Source: Oscillospiraceae bacterium (lineage in GTDB: Bacteria; Bacillota; Clostridia; Oscillospirales; Oscillospiraceae). Taken from it: a stretch of 64,000 nt of DNA. The translations under genes were made by a program, and so were the position numbers. Shown piece after piece: positions 17,186-25,992 of the stretch; positions within the stretch are counted from its first letter, which is position 1, and every line of letters starts with the position of its first letter. The notes under the pieces were generated by a model that had not been told where the DNA came from, did not search any database, and worked only from the letters and a program-made list of their open reading frames with translations. Location of the stretch: assembly GCA_009780175.1 (NCBI GenBank), contig WRAO01000007.1, positions 1 through 64,000 on the forward strand, written 5' to 3'.

Positions 17186-18295
17186 TTACCCTTCGGGCGT
17201 GAACACAAACAACTCTGTATAAATCCGCACACTGCCGATCTCGCGGAATACCGCAATACGCCTATCCGGCAAAATGACAATGATATCGTCCACTTCATCT
17301 GGCACAAACCCGGCCACACCCCAACTCAAAATCGGCGTGAGCGCCCCGGTGTCCAGATGATAGCCATAAATCCAATCATAGGTATCCCGTCCTGTGATAT
17401 CCACATAGAGATCAAACTCGCTCCAAAGAGGCGCCGCATGCATATCCCACACAGTATCCCACTCCAACACCGCCGTATCCGAGATCAAGTCTCCAAGGCG
17501 CCCGCTCACAGGGTCCAATACGCGGAGCCCATCCGCCAGAAAAACGACACGACCATCGCGCAGCATCGCCAAGTGCCCAAAGTCCACCTCTTGCTCGCTG
17601 CGCAGCGTCCCGTCCGGAGAGAGGATGTAGAGCATATCCCAATCCCACTCGATCACATGGAGCACCATATCGCCCGATGGCAAGAACAAGACCCGCTGAA
17701 TCCAATCAAAATCCCGCGCCTCAAGGTCCAACTCCATCACGCGCGGCGCGGAAACCACATCCCCCGCTCTATCATATACAGCATGGATCAAAACATCCAG
17801 CCCAGGCCGTGTATACCACCCCTGATCCCGAACCAAAAACTGAAAATGCCCTTCTTCCGTGATGTCAAATCCGATAATATGTGGCACAGTAGTAGACCGC
17901 CACGGAATTTCCAGCACTTCGCCCATGTCCCCATCCGGACTGATCCATTCCACAAAGAGCGTACTATACGGATGCGAGCGACGGGCAAAGCAAAAAATGA
18001 TCCACCCATCCTCGTAAATCGCCCCGTCGACAAAGCCATCCACGATCAAAACCGGGCCGCCCAAAGGATATGTAGGCGGCGGCGCCACCACCTCTATCTC
18101 AGGCGGAAGATCAGGCGAAGCCTCCGGCATCTCAGGCGACACTTCTGGTACGACGTCAACTACATCCCCAATGTTCCCTTCCTCGGCAGGCCGGTCGAAA
18201 TTTGTAATCAAACCCCAGGTAGCCCACGCGAGAACGCCAACTGCAAAAACCAACAGACAAACTACCACAATCGCCTGTTTCTTCCCTTGTCCCAT
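17186..18295 (-). CDS. Membrane-anchored propeller-like protein, paralogue of the solute-binding protein N-domain
   Basis: About 369 residues: one N-terminal membrane helix (VVVCLLVFAVGVLAWATW), a Glu/Pro-rich linker, and a beta-rich domain. Repeated elements such as LPSGDMVLHV, LYILSPDGT, LDPVSGRL and EFDLYVDI match the lipoprotein at 29213 and, more weakly, residues 50-350 of the solute-binding protein at 9649. ATG 18295 is preferred because GAGGGG lies 9 bases upstream. It is the first gene of the transport operon. No known function; it may bind the same ligand or sense the cell surface. Confidence 0.7.
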   Translation of the reverse strand: MGQGKKQAIVVVCLLVFAVGVLAWATWGLITNFDRPAEEGNIGDVVDVVPEVSPEMPEASPDLPPEIEVVAPPPTYPLGGPVLIVDGFVDGAIYEDGWIIFCFARRSHPYSTLFVEWISPDGDMGEVLEIPWRSTTVPHIIGFDITEEGHFQFLVRDQGWYTRPGLDVLIHAVYDRAGDVVSAPRVMELDLEARDFDWIQRVLFLPSGDMVLHVIEWDWDMLYILSPDGTLRSEQEVDFGHLAMLRDGRVVFLADGLRVLDPVSGRLGDLISDTAVLEWDTVWDMHAAPLWSEFDLYVDITGRDTYDWIYGYHLDTGALTPILSWGVAGFVPDEVDDIIVILPDRRIAVFREIGSVRIYTELFVFTPEG

Positions 18296-18333
18296 CGCGC
18301 ATTGCCCCCTCATTTCCGAACATACTCGCCTAC

Positions 18334-18362
18334 AGTATAGCAAATTTCTCCAGACAACACAA
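18334..18362 (-). promoter_or_regulatory. Promoter of the transport operon
   Basis: Minus strand TTGTGT (18357-18362), 17 bases, TATACT (18334-18339), about 40 bases before the first start codon. The -35 is weak. Confidence 0.5.
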
Positions 18363-18371
18363 CAAACAAAA

Positions 18372-18395
18372 CGAGCCGCCAAAATCGGCGGCTCG
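18372..18395 (-). terminator. Terminator of the P-type ATPase gene
   Basis: Stem CGAGCCGCC / GGCGGCTCG, then TTTTGTTTGTTG on the minus strand. It separates the ATPase from the transport operon. Confidence 0.85.
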
Positions 18396-18402
18396 CCCCA
18401 CT

Positions 18403-21087
18403 TTATTCACTACGCAGAGTAGTCATTCGCCTCGGCTCCCTGCCTCTGAGCACCTTCGTCAGCTCCACAACCACGAGAGGGATCGGCGCCAGCATCAAAA
18501 CTGTTCGCCACTCTTCAAAACTAAGCGGCTCCACCCCAAACATCCCCGCCAAAACCGGGTGCCCGATTACCACCACTTGCAAAAACCCGCAGAACAAAAA
18601 CGCGAGGATCATCTTGCCATTCGAGAAAATCCCGACCTGGAGCAAACTCTCCCGGCTCCGCACCCCAAACGCATGAAACAACTGCGACAAAGCCAACACC
18701 GAAAACGCAAACGCCCGCCCCGTCGTATAATCCCCCGCCTGAATACCAAGGAAGAAGGCCCAGAGCGAAACCCCGCCGATCAATAGCCCTTGCAGCAAAA
18801 TATCCGCACCCAACCCACCCGCGAACATACTGCTCTTCGGATTCACCGGCGGCCGTTCCATAATATCCGCCTCTGGCCGCTCCGCCCCAAGCGCCAGTGC
18901 CGGGAACGAATCCGTGACCAAGTTGATCCACAACAGTTGAATCGGCAAAAGCGGAGCCGGCATCCCAATCAAAATCGCGAGGAGAATCGTCAAAATCTCC
19001 CCCACATTGCACGAGAGCAAAAAGTGGACAGATTTCACCATGTTCTGGTAAATCCCCCGCCCAGCCCGCACCGCCGCGACGATGGTAGCGAAATTATCAT
19101 CCGTGAGAATCATATCCGAAGCGTCCCGCGCCACGTCCGTCCCACTCTTGCCCATCGCACAGCCAATGTCCGCAATCTTGAGCGCCGGCGCGTCGTTCAC
19201 CCCATCCCCCGTCATGGCGACGATTTCCCCATTCGCCTGAAACGCCCGCACTACCCGGCTCTTATGCTCTGGCGAAACCCGCGCAAACACCGCCGTCGTC
19301 TTCACCGCCTTACAAAGCTCCCCCTCTGAGAGCTGATCCAGTTCCTGCCCACTAATCACCCGCTTGCTGCCGCTCAAAATCCCCAGCTCCCGCGCAATCG
19401 CCGCGGCCGTGGCGGCGTGATCCCCGGTAATCATCACCGGCAAAATCCCCGCCCGCTTGCAAACCCGCACCGCCTCTCGCGCCTCTGGTCGCGGCGGATC
19501 CTGCATCGCAATCAACCCAAGGAAAACGAGCTCCCGCTCATCCTCCTCCGTAGGGGCGAACCGCGTTCGCCCGCCTCGATTCCTCTCCTCAGAGGGGTGC
19601 CGTCCGCAGGCGGGGGGGTGGTTGCCCCCCGCCCCTCGATACGCCACCGCAATCACGCGCAACGCCCGTTCCGCCATCCGTGCGTTCTGCGCCAAAATCT
19701 CCCGCCGCTTCCCCTCCGTCATCGGCACCGTAGAGGCGGCCCCGGCGACCTCCGTGCAAAGCCCCAATAACACATCCGGCGCACCCTTAACGACAAGCAC
19801 CGCTCCTTCCGGCCCCTGATGCAGCGTACTCATCCGCTTGCGCCCCGAATCAAACGGCACCTCGCCCCGCCGCGGATACTGCCCCAACGCCGCCCTCAGA
19901 TTTACCCCCTGCCCGGTCGCCGCCTCCACAATCGCCGTCTCCGTCGGGTCCCCCGCAAGCCCTCGCTCTGTAACCCGCACATTCGTACAAAGCGCGCCAT
20001 AGAGCAACAACTTCTGGCTCCCGCCGCTTCCGGGCAGAACTGCCTCCACCATCTCCACTCGCATCCGGTTCTGCGTCAAGGTCCCCGTCTTATCCGAACA
20101 AATCACCGTCGCACTGCCCAGCGTCTCCACCGCCGGGAGCCGCCGCACAATCGCCCCCCGCCGCGCCATCCGCTGGACCCCGAGCGCCAGCACAATCGTC
20201 ACAATCGCCGGCAATCCCTCCGGAATCGCCGCCACCGCGAGACTCACCGCCAACATAAAGCTGTCCATAATCGGCGTCTGGTTAATCACACCGAGCAAAA
20301 AGATAAACGAACAGATGAGAAGCGCAAACACCCCCATCGTCTTCCCCGTACGCCGGAGCCGTTTCTGCAAAGGCGTGTCCGGCGTCTCGGATTGATCGAG
20401 CAACTCCGCGATCTTCCCAACCTCCGTCCCCATCCCCGTCAAAACCACTACCGCCCGGCAACGTCCACCCACGACAACGCTCCCCGAAAACACCATATTC
20501 CGCCGCTCCCCAATGGGTGCGTTTTTGACAACCTTCGCATCAGCCTCCTTATGAACCGGCCGACTTTCCCCCGTCAAACTAGACTCCTCCACCCGAAGCG
20601 CCGCACTCTCGACAATCCGCGCGTCCGCCGTGATGGCATCTCCCGTCTCAAACAACAGCAAATCCCCCGGCACCACCTCATCCGACGGGATCACAAACTC
20701 CGCCCCGTCCCGGATCACCCGCGTCTTCGGCGCCGAAAGCGCCTGCAAAGACGCGATCGCCCGCTGGGCTTTTGCCTCTTGCACCACCCCCATCGTGGCG
20801 TTTAGCAACACAATAGCGAGGATAATAATCGAATCCAAAAAATCCGCATACCCCTCCCAGATGGAAACCAGCATCGACAAAATCGCCGCCCCAATGAGAA
20901 CGAGAACCATAAAATCCGAAAGCTGCTCTGCAAACCGCTCCACCAGAGACTTCCCGCGTTTTTCCAAAAGCCGATTCGGCCCATATTCTAGGAGCCGCAC
21001 CGAAGCCTCTTTCTTCGATAGACCTCGGATGCCGTCTGTGTTCAGCCGTTTGAGAATCTCACCGCTTCGCTCTGTATACCAGTCCAT
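18403..21087 (-). CDS. Calcium-type P-ATPase with an in-frame repeat insertion
   Basis: A P2-type cation pump, most like Ca2+-transporting ATPases. It has the TGES actuator loop (about residue 174), IPEGLPAIVTIVLALG in helix M4, the phosphorylation motif DKTGTLT (about 332), KGAPDVLL, TGDGVNDAPALK in the hinge and LLWINLVTDSFPALALG in helix M6. It has 894 residues and ten expected membrane helices. Between VIAVAYR and ELVFLGL, residues about 480-515 are a Pro/Arg/Gly-rich segment with no counterpart in usual family members, coded by hairpin-rich DNA (19540-19650). The start ATG 21087 follows GAGGGGTGG. It stands alone between terminators. Confidence 0.93.
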   Translation of the reverse strand: MDWYTERSGEILKRLNTDGIRGLSKKEASVRLLEYGPNRLLEKRGKSLVERFAEQLSDFMVLVLIGAAILSMLVSIWEGYADFLDSIIILAIVLLNATMGVVQEAKAQRAIASLQALSAPKTRVIRDGAEFVIPSDEVVPGDLLLFETGDAITADARIVESAALRVEESSLTGESRPVHKEADAKVVKNAPIGERRNMVFSGSVVVGGRCRAVVVLTGMGTEVGKIAELLDQSETPDTPLQKRLRRTGKTMGVFALLICSFIFLLGVINQTPIMDSFMLAVSLAVAAIPEGLPAIVTIVLALGVQRMARRGAIVRRLPAVETLGSATVICSDKTGTLTQNRMRVEMVEAVLPGSGGSQKLLLYGALCTNVRVTERGLAGDPTETAIVEAATGQGVNLRAALGQYPRRGEVPFDSGRKRMSTLHQGPEGAVLVVKGAPDVLLGLCTEVAGAASTVPMTEGKRREILAQNARMAERALRVIAVAYRGAGGNHPPACGRHPSEERNRGGRTRFAPTEEDERELVFLGLIAMQDPPRPEAREAVRVCKRAGILPVMITGDHAATAAAIARELGILSGSKRVISGQELDQLSEGELCKAVKTTAVFARVSPEHKSRVVRAFQANGEIVAMTGDGVNDAPALKIADIGCAMGKSGTDVARDASDMILTDDNFATIVAAVRAGRGIYQNMVKSVHFLLSCNVGEILTILLAILIGMPAPLLPIQLLWINLVTDSFPALALGAERPEADIMERPPVNPKSSMFAGGLGADILLQGLLIGGVSLWAFFLGIQAGDYTTGRAFAFSVLALSQLFHAFGVRSRESLLQVGIFSNGKMILAFLFCGFLQVVVIGHPVLAGMFGVEPLSFEEWRTVLMLAPIPLVVVELTKVLRGREPRRMTTLRSE
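19540..19650. repeat. Hairpin-forming repeat inserted in frame in the ATPase gene
   Basis: Contains GGGGCGAACCGCGTTCGCCC, a 9-bp stem-loop, plus a second GC-rich dyad (GCGGGGGGG... with CCCCCCGC). It codes for about 35 residues that interrupt the nucleotide-binding domain surface loop. It looks like an interspersed palindromic element that inserted without breaking the frame. Other copies are expected elsewhere in the genome, but none was seen in this window. Confidence 0.6.
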
Positions 21088-21166
21088 ATAAAGCCACCCC
21101 TCTTCGGATATACCCTATGAGGGGGCAAGGACAAGTATGACGGCAAAACACTGCCCCAAAAACAAC

Positions 21167-21195
21167 AAAGAGCCGGGCAAATCGCCCGGCTCTTT
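21167..21195 (-). terminator. Terminator after the anti-sigma gene
   Basis: Perfect 12-bp stem AAAGAGCCGGGC / GCCCGGCTCTTT, with GTTGTTTTTG on the minus side. It ends the trmB-to-anti-sigma operon. Confidence 0.85.
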
Positions 21196-21203
21196 CTTTT
21201 ATT

Positions 21204-22298
21204 CTATCGTAGTCCCCGTAACCCCAACACATGTCCAAACAAGATCACACGTTTGAGGTCTTCGTAGCTTCCTGTCCGCTTCCCGCCCTCGTGCGGTTCT
21301 CGCACCGCATAGTAATACATGAGTTCCCCATCTTCGTCCGCACGCACTTCCACGCGGCGGTTCAGATATTCCAGATGGAATCCAATGATTACGACTTTCT
21401 CCTCCCCAAAAAGGGTCGGATGGTCAACAATCAGCCCATACACGTAGCCGCAGCAGTTATAGGGATTCTCCAGAACAAAGGTGTCTCCATTCCGCTCCAG
21501 CAGATCATAATAATCCGCCTCACGGACCGCCTCCACCAAATCTGACCAAATCCAATATGTCTCGCCAGTGAGAAGGAGTTCAAACAAGGTAAGGTCAATC
21601 ACACACACACTGCCTGCATCAGTGCTTTCCTGTCCAAAAAGACCGATACCGCCGCCAACCAGCTCCGGCACAGAAGGAGACGTAGACGTCCCGGACCGGA
21701 CTGTCTGATCTCCAGGGGCAGTTCCATCGCCCCCAATAGAGGCTAGTTCCCCAGGCGCCACCTCAGGCTCCATCTGAGGCACAGTGGGTTCTGCATCTAG
21801 AAAGACACGCGGCTCACTCATTGCCGCATACGGGGTAGCCATAGCTGCCATCGGCGCAATCGGCGCTTCTGCCGCACCCGGATTGCTCCAAAGACCATAA
21901 AGCCCAACCACGCCCACAAGTGCAAACACCGCCGCCGTCGCCAAAAACCGCCGCATCTGCGACCGCCTAGGCCGCGTCGTCTCCACCAAGGCCACCGCCG
22001 CCACCGGCTGCACCCCAACAATCCGCACCATCACACTCTCCGCAAGACTGATCGGGGGCTCTACTTCGGTATCTCGCATCCCAGCAGACATAGCCTGATA
22101 AGCCGCCAGGATATCGCTACAAGGTGGGCAGGCTTTGAGGTGATGCCGAAGCTCCGCTTCTGCCTTGGCACCCAACTCGCCATCCACATAGCAACTGATC
22201 CGCTCAAGCATCTGCTCACAGCGCAACGTGCTCTTTCTCACGCTTTTTACCGCATGTTTTTCCATGTTCTTTGCTTTCTTCTTTGCTCTGCGTCCCAT
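21204..22298 (-). CDS. Membrane anti-sigma factor with zinc-binding (ZAS/HC2) domain
   Basis: The partner of the ECF sigma factor encoded just upstream. Residues about 25-70 carry the zinc-binding anti-sigma motif (CYVDGELG ... LRHHLKACPPC, an HxxxCxxC pattern), which holds the sigma factor in the cytoplasm. One membrane helix follows at about 133-150 (FLATAAVFALVGVVGLYGLW). The outside part has a low-complexity linker (160-225), then a 130-residue domain of no known family with Cys-Cys in YNCCGYVYG. The start lies almost directly after the sigma stop codon, so the pair is translationally linked. The signal sensed is unknown. Confidence 0.85.
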   Translation of the reverse strand: MGRRAKKKAKNMEKHAVKSVRKSTLRCEQMLERISCYVDGELGAKAEAELRHHLKACPPCSDILAAYQAMSAGMRDTEVEPPISLAESVMVRIVGVQPVAAVALVETTRPRRSQMRRFLATAAVFALVGVVGLYGLWSNPGAAEAPIAPMAAMATPYAAMSEPRVFLDAEPTVPQMEPEVAPGELASIGGDGTAPGDQTVRSGTSTSPSVPELVGGGIGLFGQESTDAGSVCVIDLTLFELLLTGETYWIWSDLVEAVREADYYDLLERNGDTFVLENPYNCCGYVYGLIVDHPTLFGEEKVVIIGFHLEYLNRRVEVRADEDGELMYYYAVREPHEGGKRTGSYEDLKRVILFGHVLGLRGLR

Positions 22299-22299
22299 G

Positions 22300-22923
22300 T
22301 TAGCCTTCCCCCCTTTCTTCTCTATGCTCTAGAGACGAGTTCTTCTCCGAAATGTTCCCATCCTGCAGTAAAAATTTACTGAGTGCAATCCGTGCTCTGG
22401 AAATTCGAGACTTTACGGTTCCCGCTTCAAGCTCCAAAGTCTCCCCAATCTCCTCATACGAGAGTCCGTTAATCTCCCGCAATACCAGTATATTCCGATG
22501 TTCCGGGGTCAGCGTATCGAGTCCGCGCTGGATGCTCTCCTGCACCTGCCGCCGGTCCAACATCGTCTCGGGCATAAACCGCTCGTCCGGCACCTCAATA
22601 TCCACCGCCGCCCCAGATTCGTCCTGATACGTCAGCGAACTCTTCTCCCGCCGCTTCTCCCGCCGTAGGTGGTCGATGCAGACATTGGAGGCTAATCGAT
22701 AGAGCCAAGGCCCAAATCCGCTCTCGCCTTTGAACCCTGCAAGGTTCTGATAGGCCTTCCAAAACGCCTCTTGGGCTAAGTCTTCCGCATCTTCCGCGTT
22801 ACCCGTCATCCGCAGGCAGAGGTTATATACCTTCCGCTGATTGGCGAGCAAAAGCGTCTCAAACGCTTCCGATTCCCCGGCAAGAACGCGCTCGATCACC
22901 GCCCGTTCCTCTTCCCTTGTCAC
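22300..22923 (-). CDS. ECF-type RNA polymerase sigma factor (SigW-like)
   Basis: A 207-residue sigma-70 family factor of the extracytoplasmic function group. Region 2 (VYNLCLRMTGNAEDAEDLAQEAF and WLYRLASNVCIDHLRR) melts and reads the -10; region 4 (LTPEHRNILVLREINGLSYEEIGETLELEAGTVKSRISRAR, about 137-177) binds the -35. The closest described group is SigW-like factors of Firmicutes that respond to envelope stress. It is the fourth gene of the minus-strand operon trmB-exoA-dusB-sigma-anti-sigma, an unusual place for a stress sigma factor. Confidence 0.93.
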   Translation of the reverse strand: MTREEERAVIERVLAGESEAFETLLLANQRKVYNLCLRMTGNAEDAEDLAQEAFWKAYQNLAGFKGESGFGPWLYRLASNVCIDHLRREKRREKSSLTYQDESGAAVDIEVPDERFMPETMLDRRQVQESIQRGLDTLTPEHRNILVLREINGLSYEEIGETLELEAGTVKSRISRARIALSKFLLQDGNISEKNSSLEHREERGEG

Positions 22924-22959
22924 GCCCTCACCTCAGCTTTCTATCTCTCTATTACCCAC

Positions 22960-23928
22960 CTAATCCGCGTGTCTTACGATCTCTTCCGCTACCCGATAGA
23001 TATCGCCTTTCACCGCAATGGTGTTCACTGCCTCGCGCATTTTTCCCGCATGGGGTACCCCATGCAGGTACCAAGCCATATGTTTGCGCGCCTCAAAACA
23101 CCCGACCTTCTCGCCTTTTTGCTCCAAAGCCATCTCAATCTGACGCAATGCGACCCGCATCCGCTCCCGAAGCGTCGGTTCTGGGGGCAAAAGTTCCCCA
23201 TTCAGCAGCGCATTTGCCCGCTGAAAGAGCCACGGATTCCCAAATGAACCGCGCGCAACAAGACCCATATCCGCCCCTGTCCACTCCAGAATACGTACCG
23301 CATCCTTCGGTTCCCAGATATCTCCATTGGCGATAACAGGTACCTTAACCGCCCCTTTTACCGCCCGTATAATGTCCCAATCCGCCCTCCCATTGTACAT
23401 TTGCACCCGGGTTCTGCCGTGAACGGCGATCATCGAGGCCCCGGCCGCCTCCGCCATCTGGGCAAACTCGACGGCATTGACGCTCCCGCCGTCCCAGCCT
23501 TTGCGAATCTTTACCGTTACCGGGACTTTTACATTCCGCTTTACGGTTTCGATAATCTCCCGCGCGAGTTCCGGCGTCCGCATCAGCGCGCTTCCGTCTC
23601 CGCTTTTTACGATTTTCCCAACCGGGCAGCCCATGTTGATATCCACAAAATCCGCCCCGGAAATCTCAACCGCCTTCGCGGCCCCCTCGCCCATGCAGGC
23701 TGGGTCACTGCCGAAAATCTGCACGCCGAGCGGACGGTCGCCTTTTTCTGTCATCAAAAGCGTCTTCGTCTTGCCGTCTTGATAACAGAGGGCCTTTGCG
23801 CTTACCATTTCGGTATAACAAAGCGCCGCCCCCAGTTCGCGGCAGATCGTGCGAAAGGGCAAATCTGAAACGCCCGCCAAGGGCGCGAGGGCCAGCTTGC
23901 CCTTTATTTCAATATCACCGATTCTCAT
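22960..23928 (-). CDS. dusB: tRNA-dihydrouridine synthase DusB
   Basis: An FMN enzyme that reduces uridine to dihydrouridine in tRNA D-loops. Family marks are [13 protein letters not shown] at the start, [30 protein letters not shown] with the catalytic Cys, [18 protein letters not shown] and [10 protein letters not shown]. It has 322 residues, the normal length. I chose ATG 23928; it overlaps the exoA stop codon (ATGA), so the genes are coupled. Confidence 0.96.
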   Translation of the reverse strand: MRIGDIEIKGKLALAPLAGVSDLPFRTICRELGAALCYTEMVSAKALCYQDGKTKTLLMTEKGDRPLGVQIFGSDPACMGEGAAKAVEISGADFVDINMGCPVGKIVKSGDGSALMRTPELAREIIETVKRNVKVPVTVKIRKGWDGGSVNAVEFAQMAEAAGASMIAVHGRTRVQMYNGRADWDIIRAVKGAVKVPVIANGDIWEPKDAVRILEWTGADMGLVARGSFGNPWLFQRANALLNGELLPPEPTLRERMRVALRQIEMALEQKGEKVGCFEARKHMAWYLHGVPHAGKMREAVNTIAVKGDIYRVAEEIVRHAD

Positions 23929-24680
23929 ACCGTCAACTCCAGCCCCACCGGACAATGGTCCGAACCCCAGATGTCAGCGTGAATCGTCGCCGCCGCAATC
24001 TGCTCCCGGAGCCGATTCGAGACGAGAAAATAGTCAATTCTCCAGCCCGCGTTCCGCTCCCGCGCCCCGCCGCGATAGGACCACCAGCTATAAGCCCCGG
24101 TCAAATCCGGATAAAGCGCCCGAAATGTATCCGTGAACCCCGCGTCGAGCAGCGTTGAAAGCTTGCCCCGCTCCTCATCGGTAAACCCGGCGTTGCGCCG
24201 GTTCGTTTTCGGATTTTTGAGGTCAATCTCCGCATGCGCTACATTCAAATCCCCGCAGATCACCACAGGCTTCTTCGCGTCCAGCGCCAACACATACCGC
24301 CGAAACTCGTCATCCCAAGTCATGCGGTAATCCAGCCGTCTGAGCTCATCCTGCGAATTGGGGGTATACACGTTTACCAGAAAAAACTGCTCAAACTCAA
24401 CGGTAATCACCCGACCTTCGCGGTCGTGCTCGGGGACTCCCATGTCATACACCACGCTGATCGGCGGAACCCGCGTAAACACCGCCGTCCCCGAATATCC
24501 CTTTTTTTCCGCATAGTTCCAAAACTCCTGATACCCCGGCAGGTCCATCTCTATCTGCCCCTCAGAAAGTTTTGTCTCCTGTAGACAAAAGATATCCGCG
24601 TCCAGCTCTGCAAAGGCCTCGTAAAACCCCTTGCCCACCGTAGCTCGCAGACCGTTGACATTCCAAGAAATCAATTTCAT
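23925..24680 (-). CDS. exoA: Exodeoxyribonuclease III / AP endonuclease
   Basis: A DNA repair nuclease that cuts at abasic sites. Endonuclease/exonuclease/phosphatase motifs are intact: [20 protein letters not shown] (catalytic Glu), [20 protein letters not shown] (Asp/Asn) and the terminal WRIDYFLVS and [11 protein letters not shown] (Asp-His). It has 251 residues. The start ATG 24680 has GAGGTG upstream, overlapping the trmB stop. Confidence 0.96.
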   Translation of the reverse strand: MKLISWNVNGLRATVGKGFYEAFAELDADIFCLQETKLSEGQIEMDLPGYQEFWNYAEKKGYSGTAVFTRVPPISVVYDMGVPEHDREGRVITVEFEQFFLVNVYTPNSQDELRRLDYRMTWDDEFRRYVLALDAKKPVVICGDLNVAHAEIDLKNPKTNRRNAGFTDEERGKLSTLLDAGFTDTFRALYPDLTGAYSWWSYRGGARERNAGWRIDYFLVSNRLREQIAAATIHADIWGSDHCPVGLELTV

Positions 24681-24684
24681 CCTA

Positions 24685-25323
24685 CTACACCTCATTCAGC
24701 CGCGCGACACATCGGCAAATCGCAAGGCCCATTTCATGAAATTTCGCTTCGTAATCCGTCATAATCCCGACAGGACCCGCTCCGTGCAAATCCGTCGTCA
24801 CTTGTTCCAAGGTATAGCCAGAGGCCGGAAACTGCTTTACTGAATACGCAAACAAGGCCTGATTATCCGTTTTCACATGCACCTCTCCACCGGGCGCCAA
24901 TATCGCCGCATACCGCGCCAGAAACCCGGGACTCGTGAGCCGCCGTTTCTCATGCCTCCGCCCGGGCCAAGGATCTGAAAAGTTGAGATAAATCCGAGAA
25001 ACCTCTCCCGGCCCAAACATCTCGAGGAGTTTTTCCGCGTCCCCATTGATAAAGAGCACATTCGAAAGCCCCATCGCCCCCGCGCGCTCCATAGACCGCA
25101 CCAGCGCGCTCGGCACCTTCTCAATCCCCACCATGAGAGCCTCAGCTTCGACAGCCGCCGTCTCCACTGTAAACTTCCCGCATCCGCACCCGATTTCGAG
25201 GTGCACTTCAGTCAAGTCCCGATCTAGAAGCCACTGCCCTTTCCGCAACTCCGGCTCTCGAACCCAAACATCTCCGCATCGCTCCATCCGTGGAGCAAGA
25301 TTTTTCTTCTTTCTGAGCCGCAT
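24685..25323 (-). CDS. trmB: tRNA (guanine-N7-)-methyltransferase TrmB
   Basis: Methylates G46 of tRNA using S-adenosylmethionine. It shows [13 protein letters not shown] (SAM-binding), [34 protein letters not shown] as [16 protein letters not shown] (the TrmB signature) and [10 protein letters not shown]. It has 212 residues, normal for the family. It is the first gene of the operon that continues through exoA and dusB to the sigma factor. Confidence 0.96.
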   Translation of the reverse strand: MRLRKKKNLAPRMERCGDVWVREPELRKGQWLLDRDLTEVHLEIGCGCGKFTVETAAVEAEALMVGIEKVPSALVRSMERAGAMGLSNVLFINGDAEKLLEMFGPGEVSRIYLNFSDPWPGRRHEKRRLTSPGFLARYAAILAPGGEVHVKTDNQALFAYSVKQFPASGYTLEQVTTDLHGAGPVGIMTDYEAKFHEMGLAICRCVARLNEV

Positions 25324-25353
25324 AAATATATCTCTTTCCTTCTATAGCGATAA

Positions 25354-25388
25354 AAAAGCGCCCACCACGCAATGGTGTGAGCGCTTTT
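25354..25388 (-). terminator. Terminator of the tRNA-Pro transcript
   Basis: Stem AAAAGCGC / GCGCTTTT with an inner CACC/GGTG pair, followed on the minus strand by a T run (TTTTTTATCGC). It lies about 150 bases after the tRNA. Confidence 0.7.
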
Positions 25389-25416
25389 GTAATTCTCTTC
25401 ACGCCCTTGTCCTTCA

Positions 25417-25446
25417 CCGACACGAGTGGGTCTTCGCTCGTGTCGG
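25417..25446 (-). other. Stem-loop in the tRNA-Pro trailer
   Basis: Perfect 10-bp stem CCGACACGAG / CTCGTGTCGG without a T run. It lies between the conserved trailer block and the terminator. Confidence 0.5.
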
Positions 25447-25534
25447 AAGCGAACGACGGGCTTGCGACGTGCAGTTTTCGGCAAGCGGCAAAGCCGATGG
25501 CCGGAAACGAAACACAGCAAGCCCGGTAGTGAGC
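25446..25534 (-). repeat. Conserved tRNA 3' trailer block, copy 1
   Basis: About 75-90 bases directly after the tRNA-Pro CCA end. The 74 bases next to the tRNA align without gaps at about 70 percent identity with the block after tRNA-Leu(UAG) at 51811-51901. The longest shared run is TGCAGTTTTCGGCAA (plus strand), with CCGGAAACG and CCCGGTAG also shared. Confidence 0.65.
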
Positions 25535-25611
25535 TGGTCGGGGCGACATGATTCGAACATGCGGCCCCCTGCTCCCAAAGCAGGTGCGCTACCAAACTGC
25601 GCTACGCCCCG
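25535..25611 (-). tRNA. tRNA-Pro (anticodon UGG)
   Basis: The acceptor CGGGGCG pairs with CGCCCCG. The anticodon loop TTTGGGA on stem CCTGC/GCAGG gives TGG, the T loop is TTCGAAT, and CCA is encoded. The transcript continues through a conserved trailer block before terminating. Confidence 0.97.
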
Positions 25612-25625
25612 ATAGACCAAGTGAT

Positions 25626-25654
25626 ATTATACCTGATATTATGTCCGTTGGCAA
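25626..25654 (-). promoter_or_regulatory. Promoter of tRNA-Pro(UGG)
   Basis: Minus strand TTGCCA (25649-25654), 17 bases, TATAAT (25626-25631), just upstream of the tRNA. Confidence 0.75.
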
Positions 25655-25781
25655 TCCTTTTTTACATTTCTCGCCGAGAATCTGAATTGTACCACAAAAA
25701 CATTCAAAAGTCTACTCTTGCCAAAGTGACATCTTGGATTTGCTGATTTGACAAGTGGTGTCCGCATAAAATACACAAAAA

Positions 25782-25811
25782 AGAACCCGCTGGATTATTC
25801 CGGCGGGTTCT
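25782..25811 (-). terminator. Terminator overlapping the end of the ribbon-helix-helix gene
   Basis: Stem AGAACCCGC / GCGGGTTCT, followed by TTTTTTGTG on the minus strand. The upper arm lies inside the last codons of the gene at 25795. Confidence 0.8.
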
Positions 25812-25986
25812 CTTCTTTTTGCTTATTTCCCTTGCCTTTTCGGCGTTTGACGCACTCGTGCAAGAGATATTCGATCTGTCCGTTCAGCGAGCGAAAGTCA
25901 TCCTTCGCCCAGGCTGAGAGCTCCGCGAACAGCGTGTCAGAGATGCGGAGCGGCACCTGCTTCTTCTTATCCTCCGGGTTCGCCAT
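25795..25986 (-). CDS. Arc-like ribbon-helix-helix DNA-binding protein
   Basis: A 63-residue protein with the pattern VPLRISDTLFAELSAWAKDDFRSLNGQIEYLLHECVKRR: one strand (VPLRIS) followed by two helices, as in Arc/MetJ repressors. It starts 6 bases after the SPFH gene and has no clear ribosome binding site, so it is probably translated by coupling. Such small proteins commonly follow SPFH genes. A repeated TTTTGATATC site over the promoter of the operon (27001-27025) is a plausible target for it; this is inference. Confidence 0.85.
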   Translation of the reverse strand: MANPEDKKKQVPLRISDTLFAELSAWAKDDFRSLNGQIEYLLHECVKRRKGKGNKQKEENPPE

Positions 25987-25992
25987 ATAGGT

